A stretch of 64,000 nucleotides of DNA from NCBI RefSeq assembly GCF_014636635.1, contig NZ_BMEO01000002.1, positions 372,001 to 436,000 of the forward strand. Direction: 5' to 3'. The notes beneath the pieces are model-generated. The model ran no database searches and was not told the origin of the DNA. It saw nothing but the letters and a program-made list of their open reading frames with translations. Shown here piece by piece: positions 48,534 to 56,941 of the stretch. The number at the start of each line of letters is the position of its first letter. The first letter of the stretch is position 1. The stretch comes from Marinicella pacifica. Its GTDB lineage: Bacteria > Pseudomonadota > Gammaproteobacteria > Xanthomonadales > Marinicellaceae. The translations under genes and the position numbers were made by a program.

Positions 48534-48920
48534 TTGGTCATGGGCATAAAAAGACACGGTTTATCCATCGGTATTGAACAATTTAACAATGAATTTTTAT
48601 TAACCATCAAAGCCCTCGGCAAGCTCACCCATGAAGATTACCAGGTCATCACGCCAATGATTGAATCGGCCCTCGCGGGTATTGAAGAACCACGGATAAA
48701 AGTTTTATTTGACGGCCGACAAATGGAAGGTTGGGAATTACGAGCCGCCTGGGACGATTTTAAACTCGGCCTAAAATACCGCGGTGAATTCACAAAAGTG
48801 GCCATCATCGGCAACCAAAAATGGCAAAAACTGGCGGCCAAAGTCGGCGGCTGGTTTGTCTCAGGGGATGTCAAGCATTTTCAGGATTTGGATACCGCTT
48901 ACAATTGGTTGCAACGATAA
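48534..48920 (+). CDS. SpoIIAA-like STAS domain protein
   Basis: 128 residues (ATG at 48540 is also possible). NEFLLTIKALGKLTHEDYQVITPMIESAL and KVLFDGRQMEGWELRAAWDDFKLGL match the SpoIIAA-like/STAS-SEC14 family (PF11964). The C-terminal VAIIGNQKWQKLAAKVGGWFVSGDVKHFQDLDTAYNWL is typical. Cytoplasmic; role unknown in most bacteria. Confidence 0.85.
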   Translation: MVMGIKRHGLSIGIEQFNNEFLLTIKALGKLTHEDYQVITPMIESALAGIEEPRIKVLFDGRQMEGWELRAAWDDFKLGLKYRGEFTKVAIIGNQKWQKLAAKVGGWFVSGDVKHFQDLDTAYNWLQR

Positions 48921-48938
48921 AATATTTTATGGACACAT

Positions 48939-49250
48939 TTAATCGGACTGTCCGATTAAAACTGTCGGTGCACCCCATGTGGAAATCCGATTGACGTCAG
49001 CTGCCACCGCCTGCATACCGGGTGAAGTCATGGCTAACTCCAGTGCCTCAGCCGAATCAAACGGCATGGAAAACATCAGATAATAAGGCGGCTTGCCCTG
49101 CGGTCCGTGGGCAAACCGGGTCACGGTGTAAGGTTTAACATCATTGGGCAGACCGGTTCTCTTATGAAACAGTTTTATATGATCCGCGTAATCAGATTCA
49201 AACTTCTCAACATCGTCAGGCTGAGGATACAGTACGGTGAGATTAATCAT
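48939..49250 (-). CDS. EthD family protein
   Basis: About 103 residues from MINLTVLYPQP at 49250 (an upstream frame-open Met at 49277 is less likely). A dimeric alpha-beta barrel EthD pattern: FESDYADHIKLFHKRTGLPNDV, YYLMFSMPFDSAEALELAMTSPGMQAVAADVNRI. These small proteins act in degradation pathways or as accessory factors; the substrate is unknown. Confidence 0.85.
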   Translation of the reverse strand: MINLTVLYPQPDDVEKFESDYADHIKLFHKRTGLPNDVKPYTVTRFAHGPQGKPPYYLMFSMPFDSAEALELAMTSPGMQAVAADVNRISTWGAPTVLIGQSD

Positions 49251-49320
49251 TGTTTTGCTCGATAATAGCTCTATCAATTCGGTTTACGGGATACCCGTTA
49301 ATTAATTGCAATTTTTTATC

Positions 49321-49600
49321 TGAACTTATAAGCCATAACAACGAAATATACATAGGAGTGCTGCTGAGCAGCACGACCCGCCGAGCCGGTTGGTGAGCGT
49401 AGCGAATCAGAGGCGAAGAGCGCGAAGTTATACGAAGTGTTCGCCGTGGCCGCTTTCACTTTTGTCGGGAACAAAAGTGAATGAAGTCCCAAGGACACAC
49501 CTTAAGGTGTGTCCTTGGGACTAACGCTTCCGCTCGCTCACCCCTTTACGGACATACCGTCACGCTTCGATCTCTGATCAAATCTCGATTCTAACCCCTA
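49321..49600. repeat. Complex palindromic intergenic element upstream of hipBA
   Basis: A 445-bp gene-free gap contains, in order: a 17-base palindrome at 49358-49374 (GTGCTGCT-G-AGCAGCAC), blocks at 49388-49404 and 49406-49418, an 11-bp stem with 5-base loop at 49455-49481 (TTCACTTTTGT/ACAAAAGTGAA), a perfect 36-base palindrome at 49486-49521, then inverted copies of the two earlier blocks at 49531-49544 and 49561-49578. It is clearly more GC-rich than the hipBA genes that follow. I regard the 60-codon open frame inside it as spurious. It is probably a repeated element of this genome group. Confidence 0.7.
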
Positions 49601-49695
49601 ATATCAGCAGAATAATCTAATAAACTATTTTTTATAACGTTAATTATAATTGACAAATAATCCTTTTTTTGTAAAATATAGTTTACTTTAAGAAA

Positions 49696-50013
49696 ATGAT
49701 TATAATGCTATTACCTAAAACCAGAAGAATTCTTGATGAATTGGGGGAAAATATTAAGCTGGCCAGGTTGAGAAGGAAATTCAGTTCTCAGCAAGTGGCC
49801 CAGCGTGCTGGTATCAGCCGGCCTACTTTGTCATCGATTGAAAAAGGCAAGCCGACGGTTAGTATTGGATCATATTTGATGGTCTTACAGGTGTTGGGCT
49901 TGGAAAAGGATTTTTTGTTGCTTGCCAAAGATGATGAGTTAGGTAGAAAGTTACAAGATGCCAGTATGACGATTAAAAAGCGAGCACCCAAACGGGCAGA
50001 TGATAATGACTAA
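49696..50013 (+). CDS. hipB: HipB-like XRE-family antitoxin
   Basis: 105 residues (or from MLLPKTRRI a few codons in). Helix-turn-helix: IKLARLRRKFSSQQVAQRAGISRPTLSSIEKGKPTVSIGSYL. The basic C-terminal tail is KKRAPKRADDND. It represses its own operon and neutralises HipA. It overlaps hipA by 14 bases. AT-rich upstream region with GTTTACTT-like promoter elements. Confidence 0.9.
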   Translation: MIIMLLPKTRRILDELGENIKLARLRRKFSSQQVAQRAGISRPTLSSIEKGKPTVSIGSYLMVLQVLGLEKDFLLLAKDDELGRKLQDASMTIKKRAPKRADDND

Positions 50014-51283
50014 CCAAAGTCATCAAAGGACTATATGGGTTTATGCCGATTGGGCAGGACTTGAAAACCCCAGCCTCATGGGGCTTTTACATTCTGACAG
50101 GTTAAGAGGCAAGGAAGTCTTCTCTTTTGAGTATGATTCTAAGTGGTTAAAAAACCAAAGCTCACAATTATTAGACCCTGATTTACAATTATATGCTGGC
50201 TTGCATTATTTGAATGAGGAACAAGACAATTTTGGACTATTTCTGGATTCATCACCAGATCGTTGGGGTCGGCTATTAATGCGCAGACGTGAGGCCGCCT
50301 TAGCCAGAACCGAGAACCGAAAGCAACACAAGTTATTTGAAACAGATTACTTGCTTGGCGTATATGATGGACACAGAATGGGCGGCTTAAGATTCAAATC
50401 TGAACAGGCCGGCGACTTTTTAAATAACAATAAAAAACTGGCAAGCCCTCCATGGGCATCGCTTAGGGAATTAGAGCAAATCAGTTTAAAACTGGAGGAA
50501 GAAAATACCATTGATGATCCGGAATATTTAAAATGGCTCACTCTTCTCATAGCCCCTGGTACTTCATTAGGTGGCGCCAGGCCAAAAGCCAGTATCGTAG
50601 ATGATAAAGGTGTTTTATGGATAGCAAAATTTCCCAGCAGAAATGATCAGGGTGATGTGGGTGGGTGGGAAACGGTATGCTACGAGTTAGCATTATTAGC
50701 CGGTATTAATATGGCGCAATCCAGAGCAAAAAAATTCTCATCTGATTATTATACCTTTTTGACCAAAAGGTTTGATCGAAATGAACTGGGACAACGTCTG
50801 CACTTTGCATCTGCCATGACAATGCTTGGTTATAAAGATGGCCAAGATCACTCAGAGGGTGCAAGTTATTTAGAACTGGTTGAATTCATACAGAATAACG
50901 GCGCCAATGTAAATCAGGATTTAGAGCAGCTTTGGAGACGAATCGTTTTCAGTATTTGTGTTTCAAACACCGATGATCACCTAAGGAATCATGGCTTTAT
51001 ATTAACTAACAAAGGCTGGATATTGTCACCGGCCTACGACATTAACCCAGTAGAAACTGGGGGCGGATTAAAGCTGAATATTTCAGAAGATGATAATTCG
51101 TTGGATTTAAATCTGGCACTTGAGGTAGCTGCTTATTTTCGATTAAGCCCTAAAAGAGCCACTGAAATTATAGATGAAGTTATAAATGCTGTTAGTCAAT
51201 GGAAAAAAATTGCTCAAAAACAGGGCCTTTCCCGGGTTGAGCAAGAATTGAAATCGCCGGCATTTAAAGTTTCAAAGGATTGA
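50000..51283 (+). CDS. hipA: HipA-like Ser/Thr kinase toxin
   Basis: 427 residues. N-terminal subdomain with GLFLDSSPDRWGRLLMRRRE, then SLGGARPKASIVDDKG (Gly-rich loop), the catalytic loop SICVSNTDDHLRNHGFIL and the metal-binding LSPAYDINPV. All kinase residues are intact. HipA toxins phosphorylate glutamyl-tRNA synthetase or other targets and cause dormancy. This one has the HipA form with a longer N-terminal region (YADWAGLENPSLMGLL). Confidence 0.93.
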   Translation: MIMTNQSHQRTIWVYADWAGLENPSLMGLLHSDRLRGKEVFSFEYDSKWLKNQSSQLLDPDLQLYAGLHYLNEEQDNFGLFLDSSPDRWGRLLMRRREAALARTENRKQHKLFETDYLLGVYDGHRMGGLRFKSEQAGDFLNNNKKLASPPWASLRELEQISLKLEEENTIDDPEYLKWLTLLIAPGTSLGGARPKASIVDDKGVLWIAKFPSRNDQGDVGGWETVCYELALLAGINMAQSRAKKFSSDYYTFLTKRFDRNELGQRLHFASAMTMLGYKDGQDHSEGASYLELVEFIQNNGANVNQDLEQLWRRIVFSICVSNTDDHLRNHGFILTNKGWILSPAYDINPVETGGGLKLNISEDDNSLDLNLALEVAAYFRLSPKRATEIIDEVINAVSQWKKIAQKQGLSRVEQELKSPAFKVSKD

Positions 51284-51312
51284 TAATACGCGTTATATGG
51301 TTTTGCTTTTGT

Positions 51313-51435
51313 AACGGTCTCGGGTATGAGTAGTTGCGTGGTTTAGCGGTTAACTTAGCAAGTACACACCAAACTGAAAATCCGCAAGGATTTTCAGAAG
51401 TAGGCGAGTAGAAGCAATTACTTATAGCCATTGTT
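51313..51435 (-). repeat. attC-like long folded element
   Basis: Bases 51313-51338 pair with 51411-51435 almost throughout if G-T wobbles are allowed (18 of 25 identical to the reverse complement, four more wobble). Inside is a perfect 10-bp hairpin with GCAA loop at 51374-51397 (CTGAAAATCC/GGATTTTCAG). It lies directly downstream of the DUF7010-like gene (read on minus), where an integron cassette would carry its attC. Strict RYYYAAC/GTTRRRY boxes are not clear, so it is attC-like, not a proven attC. Confidence 0.55.
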
Positions 51436-51447
51436 GTGGTGTCGTTT

Positions 51448-51993
51448 TTATTCAGTCTTCTTTCTGTTTTTCAAGATGATTATTGTGATAATATAAATCA
51501 ATACGATTGCAAACGGAATTGCTATAAACCTATATTCAGGTAAGAGATACCAAAGAGTTAGAACTATAATTATTCTAGTCAATGTATGAAAAATTCCAAC
51601 CCAATGTTTTATAATCCAAGAAAATGGTAGCCACATTAATCCAGTCAAAATTCCCACAGTCATTGGAAGAGAAGAATAGTCAACTAGGAAAAATGGTATT
51701 GCAATTGAATAAACGAGAATCGCTTGTCCGGCTGTGAAAAGAAAAAGAGTATCAAATTCGTTTTTCGGTTTACTCTTATCTAGGAAATTCTCACCTGTGA
51801 ATTTTGAAAGGAATAGTCCTAGATAAACAATACTTCCAGTTCCAATAAAAATTGACCAAACTGCTACAAAGTCCGAGAAAAAGATTCCGATTAATCCGAT
51901 TAAAGTCCAAATAATCAATCCAGCTAACGGTGTAGCAAGAAATTTTTGATTGATAAATTCAATTCGCTGTTGTTCAAGTGTTCTATTTGTCAT
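51448..51993 (-). CDS. DUF7010-like membrane protein, probably horizontally acquired
   Basis: 181 residues, five or six hydrophobic helices. Starts LEQQRIEFINQKFLATPLAGLIIWTLIGLIGIFF, typical of a small membrane family I know mainly from Bacteroidetes. The coding sequence is much more AT-rich than its neighbours. It points away from the recombinase gene at 52127 and is followed by the attC-like hairpin, so it has cassette geometry. Function unknown. Confidence 0.7.
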   Translation of the reverse strand: MTNRTLEQQRIEFINQKFLATPLAGLIIWTLIGLIGIFFSDFVAVWSIFIGTGSIVYLGLFLSKFTGENFLDKSKPKNEFDTLFLFTAGQAILVYSIAIPFFLVDYSSLPMTVGILTGLMWLPFSWIIKHWVGIFHTLTRIIIVLTLWYLLPEYRFIAIPFAIVLIYIITIIILKNRKKTE

Positions 51994-52039
51994 TGGTTAA
52001 TTCAGTCTGTTTTTTCCTTTGTTCGAGTCGTTTTTTTAA

Positions 52040-52126
52040 ATGCACCGCAACGTCGCAATATACACAATTGCATATATTACGACTATATGTAAATTATTCT
52101 GTATATATTACGTAAAATAGCTGGTT
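52040..52126. promoter_or_regulatory. Recombinase upstream region with repeated TATATTACG motifs
   Basis: Upstream of the recombinase are CATATATTACGA (about 52071) and GTATATATTACGTAA (about 52102), spaced about 31 bases, plus ACGTCGCAATATACACAATTG on the left. Such paired motifs next to an integrase gene could be its binding sites or an attI-like recombination site. This is position-based inference. Confidence 0.4.
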
Positions 52127-52972
52127 TTGATGAAAAAGCAAGAAATTATTTCCAGATTTGTTAGGCAGGCTCGGATTGAAAACTATTCTGAAGCGACGGT
52201 TAAAAATTATGTCTCGGCTTTAAGATTGTTTTTGGACTATGTTTCAAAATCGCAGGTTGAGAAGATTTCTGATGATGATATTCATGGCTACTTGTATTAC
52301 TGTAAACGTGAAAAGAAATACGCGTATTCTTCGATGAAACAGGTTTTAGCCACCATACGATTTCTGTATGCTAAGGTTTTTCATCGACCGGTTTCGGATG
52401 CGCTGGATATTAAATTACGGAAACCGGTTTACCTGCCCTCTGTTCTATCATCTAAAGATATTTCTAAACTCATCAAAGTTACTGATAATTTAAAACACAA
52501 AACCATTTTATTATTGATTTATTCGGGTGGTCTTAGATTGAGTGAGTTGTTGAATTTAAAGGTTGGGGATATTGATTCACAATCCATGAGAATTCATGTG
52601 CGTCAGGCCAAGGGCAAAAAAGACCGGTACATTATGTTGTCTGAAAATGTCTTAACCATGTTGAGGTCTTATTACACAAAATATAAGCCATCAGATTATT
52701 TAGTTGAAGGCCAAAAAGGTGGGAAATATAGCCCAACAAGTGTGCAAAGTGTCTTTAAGACGGCTTTAAAAAAATCCGGGATCAAAAAATCCGCCACGGT
52801 TCATTCTTTACGGCATAGCTTTGCGACCCATTTATTGGATGAAGGCACTGACATCAGATATATTCAAGAATTATTGGGGCATAAACGCCTTGAGACGACG
52901 CAGATCTACACCCATGTGTCTTCCCATTCCATCAATAAAATCAAAAGCCCGGCTGATTTTATTGATTTATAA
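52127..52972 (+). CDS. Xer/IntI-like tyrosine recombinase
   Basis: 281 residues. N-terminal SAM-like core-binding domain (about 5-90) and catalytic domain with Arg137 (YSGGLRLSELL), Lys in QAKGKKDRY, His226-x-x-Arg229 (HSLRHSFATHLL), His252 (LLGHKRLETTQ) and nucleophile Tyr261 (IYTHV). The ending INKIKSPADFIDL parallels the VRSPLD ending of integron integrases; the extra IntI helix insertion is not evident. It is close to XerD-size recombinases common in Bacteroidetes. It diverges from an AT-rich cargo gene. Confidence 0.92.
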   Translation: MMKKQEIISRFVRQARIENYSEATVKNYVSALRLFLDYVSKSQVEKISDDDIHGYLYYCKREKKYAYSSMKQVLATIRFLYAKVFHRPVSDALDIKLRKPVYLPSVLSSKDISKLIKVTDNLKHKTILLLIYSGGLRLSELLNLKVGDIDSQSMRIHVRQAKGKKDRYIMLSENVLTMLRSYYTKYKPSDYLVEGQKGGKYSPTSVQSVFKTALKKSGIKKSATVHSLRHSFATHLLDEGTDIRYIQELLGHKRLETTQIYTHVSSHSINKIKSPADFIDL

Positions 52973-52996
52973 GATTACTAAAGCAGCTTGTTTTAT

Positions 52997-54814
52997 TTAC
53001 GCTTTTTTCTCAGCAATATACGCATCCACCAGTTGTTCCATAATGGTTAAGGGGACGGCGCCGTTGGTTAGAATCACGCGGTGGAAGTCGCGGATGTCGA
53101 AATCATCACCGAGTTCTTGTTGAGCGCGGTCGCGGAGCATGAGGATATGACGCATGCCCATTTTGTAGGCGGTGGCTTGGCCGGGCATGACGAAGTAGCG
53201 TTCGATTTCGGCGATAACATCGGATTCGGCCATGCCGGTGTTTTTCAGCATGTAGTTGATGGCGCGTTCGCGGGACCAGCGTTTGGCGTGGATGCCGGTA
53301 TCGACCACCAGGCGTACGGCGCGGAACAGTTCGGCCTGGAGGCGGCCGATGTTACTGTAAGGTTTGCCTTCATAGAGGCCCATTTCGTAAGCCAGGCGTT
53401 CGGCGTATAAAGCCCAACCCTCTGAGAAGGCGGTGAATGGAATCAGACGTCTGAAAAACGGTAAATCATCCTGTTCCTGTTGGATGGCGATTTGGAAATG
53501 GTGACCGGGGATGCCTTCATGGTAAGCCAGCGTCATCATGCCGTATCTTGGGGTGGCTTTGATGTCGTACAGGTTGGCATAAAAGACACCGGGTCGGGAA
53601 CCGTCAAAGGCCGGACGCTGGTAATAGGCGCCGGGTGAGGTTTTTTCTTTAAATTCAGGGATGCGCTGGACTTCCATATCGGCATCTGGCAGATCATGGA
53701 AAAATGCCGGTAATTCAGGCTGGATATCATCTAAGATGGTTTCGTAATCGGCCAGAATTTGCATCCGGCCTTCTTTCGAATCGGAATAATAAAACTGTTC
53801 TGAATTGGCCAGGTTATCAATGCTGGCAGAAAAACCTTGCGAGGTGTCCCAGCCTTCTTGTTCGAGTATGTCAAGAATTTCTGCCTGAATGCGATCCACT
53901 TCGGCCAGTCCGTATTGATGGATTTCATCGGGTGTGGCGTTGGTTGTTGTGAACAGTTTGAGTGCCGATTGATAATAATCATCGCCGTCGGGCAAATTCC
54001 ACACGCCCAGGTTTTTATCGACCTTTTTATCCAATTGAACAAAGTAATCAATCAGTGTTTGATAGGCCGGATAGACCGATGTTTCGATGACTTGCTTGGC
54101 TTCTTGAGCCAGTTCCTGCTGCACCGATTCATCCAGTTTGGCCTGCTCCATTTTATCCAGTAAACTGACCATTAAAATTCCATCTTCGGGTGGTGTGTTG
54201 ACGAAATTTTGCATTTCTTCCACCACTTTGGTGATCACAAACTGGGGCGGTAAAATCCCTAATTGTTCACGGTGTTTCAGGCCTTCTAAAACCTGAGAGA
54301 ATTTTAAATCAACCGCTTTGAGGCGCGAAATATAATCTTCGGCATCACCTTTGTCTTCGATTTGGTGGGTGCTTTCCATAAACGATGGGAAGTTACTTTG
54401 CACACCAAATAACTGGTTCACCGGATAATTGTGAAACCGAAAGCGTTGGTTTTCTATCACCACACCCAGTAAAGAAGCCAGCACATCTTTGGACATTTTA
54501 TCCGCCGGGTCCAGGTCTTCGTCTTCATAGGACATTAAGGTGTCATAGGCTTCCTGCATATCGGCCATCATCTGATCGCCGGCTTCAATGCTGGCATCAT
54601 CCAGTTTTGCATTGTGACCATCGATACCGAAGGGTTCTAATATCCGCAGCGAGGACAGCGTTTCGGGGCTTTCGAGCACAAATTTAAGGGCGGTTTTTCC
54701 GAAAAACAGGTTAATATTATAGGGCTTGAAATACCAGACATGAATAAAAAATAAGCCCGCCAGTAACAGCAGGGTGAGCAGAAAAATGCCGAAATATTTA
54801 GCTACACGTTTCAT
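52997..54814 (-). CDS. DUF885 family membrane-anchored putative metallopeptidase
   Basis: 605 residues. An N-terminal transmembrane segment (YFGIFLLTLLLLAGLFFIHVWYF) anchors a large periplasmic domain. The family motif TLAYHEGIPGHHFQIA gives an HExxGH-type zinc site, with downstream EGWALYAERLAYEMGLY supplying the third ligand (Glu). DUF885 proteins are predicted peptidases related to M3-like gluzincins. It is divergent from the kynurenine operon. Substrate unknown. Confidence 0.88.
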   Translation of the reverse strand: MKRVAKYFGIFLLTLLLLAGLFFIHVWYFKPYNINLFFGKTALKFVLESPETLSSLRILEPFGIDGHNAKLDDASIEAGDQMMADMQEAYDTLMSYEDEDLDPADKMSKDVLASLLGVVIENQRFRFHNYPVNQLFGVQSNFPSFMESTHQIEDKGDAEDYISRLKAVDLKFSQVLEGLKHREQLGILPPQFVITKVVEEMQNFVNTPPEDGILMVSLLDKMEQAKLDESVQQELAQEAKQVIETSVYPAYQTLIDYFVQLDKKVDKNLGVWNLPDGDDYYQSALKLFTTTNATPDEIHQYGLAEVDRIQAEILDILEQEGWDTSQGFSASIDNLANSEQFYYSDSKEGRMQILADYETILDDIQPELPAFFHDLPDADMEVQRIPEFKEKTSPGAYYQRPAFDGSRPGVFYANLYDIKATPRYGMMTLAYHEGIPGHHFQIAIQQEQDDLPFFRRLIPFTAFSEGWALYAERLAYEMGLYEGKPYSNIGRLQAELFRAVRLVVDTGIHAKRWSRERAINYMLKNTGMAESDVIAEIERYFVMPGQATAYKMGMRHILMLRDRAQQELGDDFDIRDFHRVILTNGAVPLTIMEQLVDAYIAEKKA

Positions 54815-54973
54815 GGTTAAGAACCTCTTTTTCTCAGTGTGGTTGATGGCTTGTTTTGGCTTTTTATCGGGCTATCTTTTACAATGGTGTTAGGGTGCAG
54901 GCCGATAAAATATATTTATTGTGTCCTGTCAAGAACCACAAGTCCAGAAACAATGTGCAAAGAGGTGCAAAAT

Positions 54974-55393
54974 ATGCAAGAAGTCATGGCTGATTCAGCC
55001 CCCAAACCGGTCGGTCCCTACCCACATGCCCGTCAAGTGGGTGATTTTCTGTTGTTATCCGGTATGGGCCCGCGCGCTGCCGGGCAAAAAGACATTCCCG
55101 GTGTCACTTTGAATAATCAGGAACAGATTGTAGATTATTGCATAGAAACCCAAACCCGCCAGCTGTTCGCCAATTTAAAAGCGGTGTTGACATCCGCCGG
55201 CGCGGATTGGGAAGATCTGGTGGACATCACGGTATTTTTAACCAATATGGATGCAGATTTTAAAACCTTTAACCGCATCTATGCCGAATACTTCACCGAT
55301 AATAAACCTTGCCGAACCACGGTTGAAGTGAATAAATTGCCGACACCGATTGCGGTTGAATTGAAGTGCTTGGCCTATAAACCACGAGGATAG
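54974..55393 (+). CDS. RidA-family 2-aminomuconate deaminase
   Basis: 139 residues from the ATG at 54974 ([21 protein letters not shown]), which has AGAGGTG upstream; the frame is open to 54839 but that part is not RidA-like. The YjgF/RidA fold is visible in [47 protein letters not shown] and [23 protein letters not shown]. In kynurenine-pathway operons this subgroup removes ammonia from 2-aminomuconate. It is the first gene of the operon with HAO, ACMSD and KynB-like genes. Confidence 0.85.
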   Translation: MQEVMADSAPKPVGPYPHARQVGDFLLLSGMGPRAAGQKDIPGVTLNNQEQIVDYCIETQTRQLFANLKAVLTSAGADWEDLVDITVFLTNMDADFKTFNRIYAEYFTDNKPCRTTVEVNKLPTPIAVELKCLAYKPRG

Positions 55394-55397
55394 AATC

Positions 55398-55928
55398 ATG
55401 TTAAAACCCGTACCACCGTTTAATTTTAAAGCCTGGATAGACGAACACCGCGATCAGCTCAAACCACCGGTGTGTAATAAACAGGTCTATGAACAGGATG
55501 ACTTTATCATCATGGTGGTCGGCGGGCCCAATGGCCGGCGGGACTATCATTATGATGAAGGCCCTGAGTTTTTCTACCAGCTGGAAGGTGAGATGTGCCT
55601 GAAAACCCAACAAAACGGTCAGGTGGTGGATTACCCGATAAAGGCCGGTGAGATTTTTTTGCTACCACCGAAAATGCCCCATTCGCCGGTGCGTTATGCT
55701 GATTCAATCGGTTTGGTGGTGGAGCGTAAACGACTGGCCAATGAGCAAGACGGTTTATTATGGTATTGCGAACACTGTAACCACAAACTGTATGAAGAAT
55801 ACTTTCACTTACGCAGTATTGAAAAGGATTTTTTGCCGGTCTTTGATCGATTTTTTGCCGATGAAGAATTGCGCACCTGTGATCAGTGTGGCACGGTCAT
55901 GCCGGACACCAATCAACTGGAGTTATGA
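55398..55928 (+). CDS. nbaC: 3-hydroxyanthranilate 3,4-dioxygenase
   Basis: 176 residues. Cupin with iron ligands His51, Glu57 and His95 and substrate arginines Arg47 and Arg99, the same numbering as the well-studied Cupriavidus enzyme. A C-terminal rubredoxin-like iron site is formed by CEHC (124-127) and CDQC (161-164). It opens the ring of 3-hydroxyanthranilate to 2-amino-3-carboxymuconate semialdehyde. It starts 4 bases after the deaminase gene; its stop overlaps the next start. Confidence 0.96.
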   Translation: MLKPVPPFNFKAWIDEHRDQLKPPVCNKQVYEQDDFIIMVVGGPNGRRDYHYDEGPEFFYQLEGEMCLKTQQNGQVVDYPIKAGEIFLLPPKMPHSPVRYADSIGLVVERKRLANEQDGLLWYCEHCNHKLYEEYFHLRSIEKDFLPVFDRFFADEELRTCDQCGTVMPDTNQLEL

Positions 55929-56941
55929 TGCTCACCATCGATATTCACACCCATATTTTACCTAAAAAATGGCCTGACTTAGCCAAGAGATACGGCTATG
56001 GTGGTTTTGTGCAATTAGAGTACGATGGCTGCGGTTGCGCGAAAATGATGAAAGATGGCCGCCATTTCAGGGATGTTGAGCCCAATGTCTGGGACCCGAA
56101 AACCCGTTTACAGGAGTGTGATGAACATGGCGTGCATGTCCAGGTCTTGTCCACAGTACCGGTGATGTTTTCTTACTGGGCCAAAGCCAAAGACACCCAT
56201 GATTTATCGCAATTGTTAAATGACGATTTGGCCGCCACCGTGGCCACAAACCCAAAAAGATTTGTCGGTTTGGGCACCTTGCCAATGCAGGCACCGGATT
56301 TGGCGGTGAAGGAACTGACCCGCTGCGTGAAAGAATTGGGTTTGGCCGGGGTACAAATTGGGACCCATATAAATGACTGGAACCTGAGTGCGCCTGAATT
56401 ATTCGAGGTGTTTGCCGCCGCCGAAGAATTGGGCGCGGCGGTTTTCGTCCATCCCTGGGATATGATGGGACAAGCGGATATGAGTAAATATTGGCTGCCC
56501 TGGCTGGTGGGCATGCCGGCAGAAACGTCTCGGGCGATTTGCTCACTAATTTTTGGTGGTGTGTTAGAGCGCTTACCGAATTTACGTATTGCCTTTGCCC
56601 ATGGCGGCGGCTCTTTTCCGGCCACACTGGGGCGAATTAAACACGGCTTTGATGTACGTCCGGATCTGGTGGCGGTGGATAATAACATTTCACCGGAGCA
56701 GTATTTAGACCGGATTTATCTGGATACCCTGGTGCATGATTCGGCCATGCTGGATTATGTGGTGAATTTAATGGGGCCCGAGCGTCTGGCTTTGGGTACC
56801 GATTATCCGTTTCCTTTGGGCGAGTTGCAGCCGGGACAATTGATTCACTCGATGCCTTATGATGATGCGGTGAAGCAACGCTTATTGGCCGGCACCGCTT
56901 TAGAATGGTTAAACCTGCGCGCTGAGCAGTTTTATGGCTGA
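55925..56941 (+). CDS. nbaD: 2-amino-3-carboxymuconate-6-semialdehyde decarboxylase (ACMSD)
   Basis: 338 residues from the ATGATG at 55925/55928, which overlaps the dioxygenase stop; an open frame extends further upstream inside that gene and is ignored. Amidohydrolase with metal ligands in [17 protein letters not shown] and the Asp in [10 protein letters not shown], plus [43 protein letters not shown] and [11 protein letters not shown] match the ACMSD family. It diverts the pathway to 2-aminomuconate semialdehyde. Confidence 0.96.
   Translation: MMLTIDIHTHILPKKWPDLAKRYGYGGFVQLEYDGCGCAKMMKDGRHFRDVEPNVWDPKTRLQECDEHGVHVQVLSTVPVMFSYWAKAKDTHDLSQLLNDDLAATVATNPKRFVGLGTLPMQAPDLAVKELTRCVKELGLAGVQIGTHINDWNLSAPELFEVFAAAEELGAAVFVHPWDMMGQADMSKYWLPWLVGMPAETSRAICSLIFGGVLERLPNLRIAFAHGGGSFPATLGRIKHGFDVRPDLVAVDNNISPEQYLDRIYLDTLVHDSAMLDYVVNLMGPERLALGTDYPFPLGELQPGQLIHSMPYDDAVKQRLLAGTALEWLNLRAEQFYG

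Noticed and set aside
49316-49498. 60-codon minus-strand ORF in the palindromic element
   Set aside because: It crosses several palindromes, has no ribosome site and no protein-like composition; the region is better explained as a structured repeat.
51284-51312. Strict integron attC boxes at the cassette edge
   Set aside because: I looked for RYYYAAC and GTTRRRY at the outer edges of the hairpin and found only loose matches (GTAAC, ACAAC), so the site is called attC-like only.
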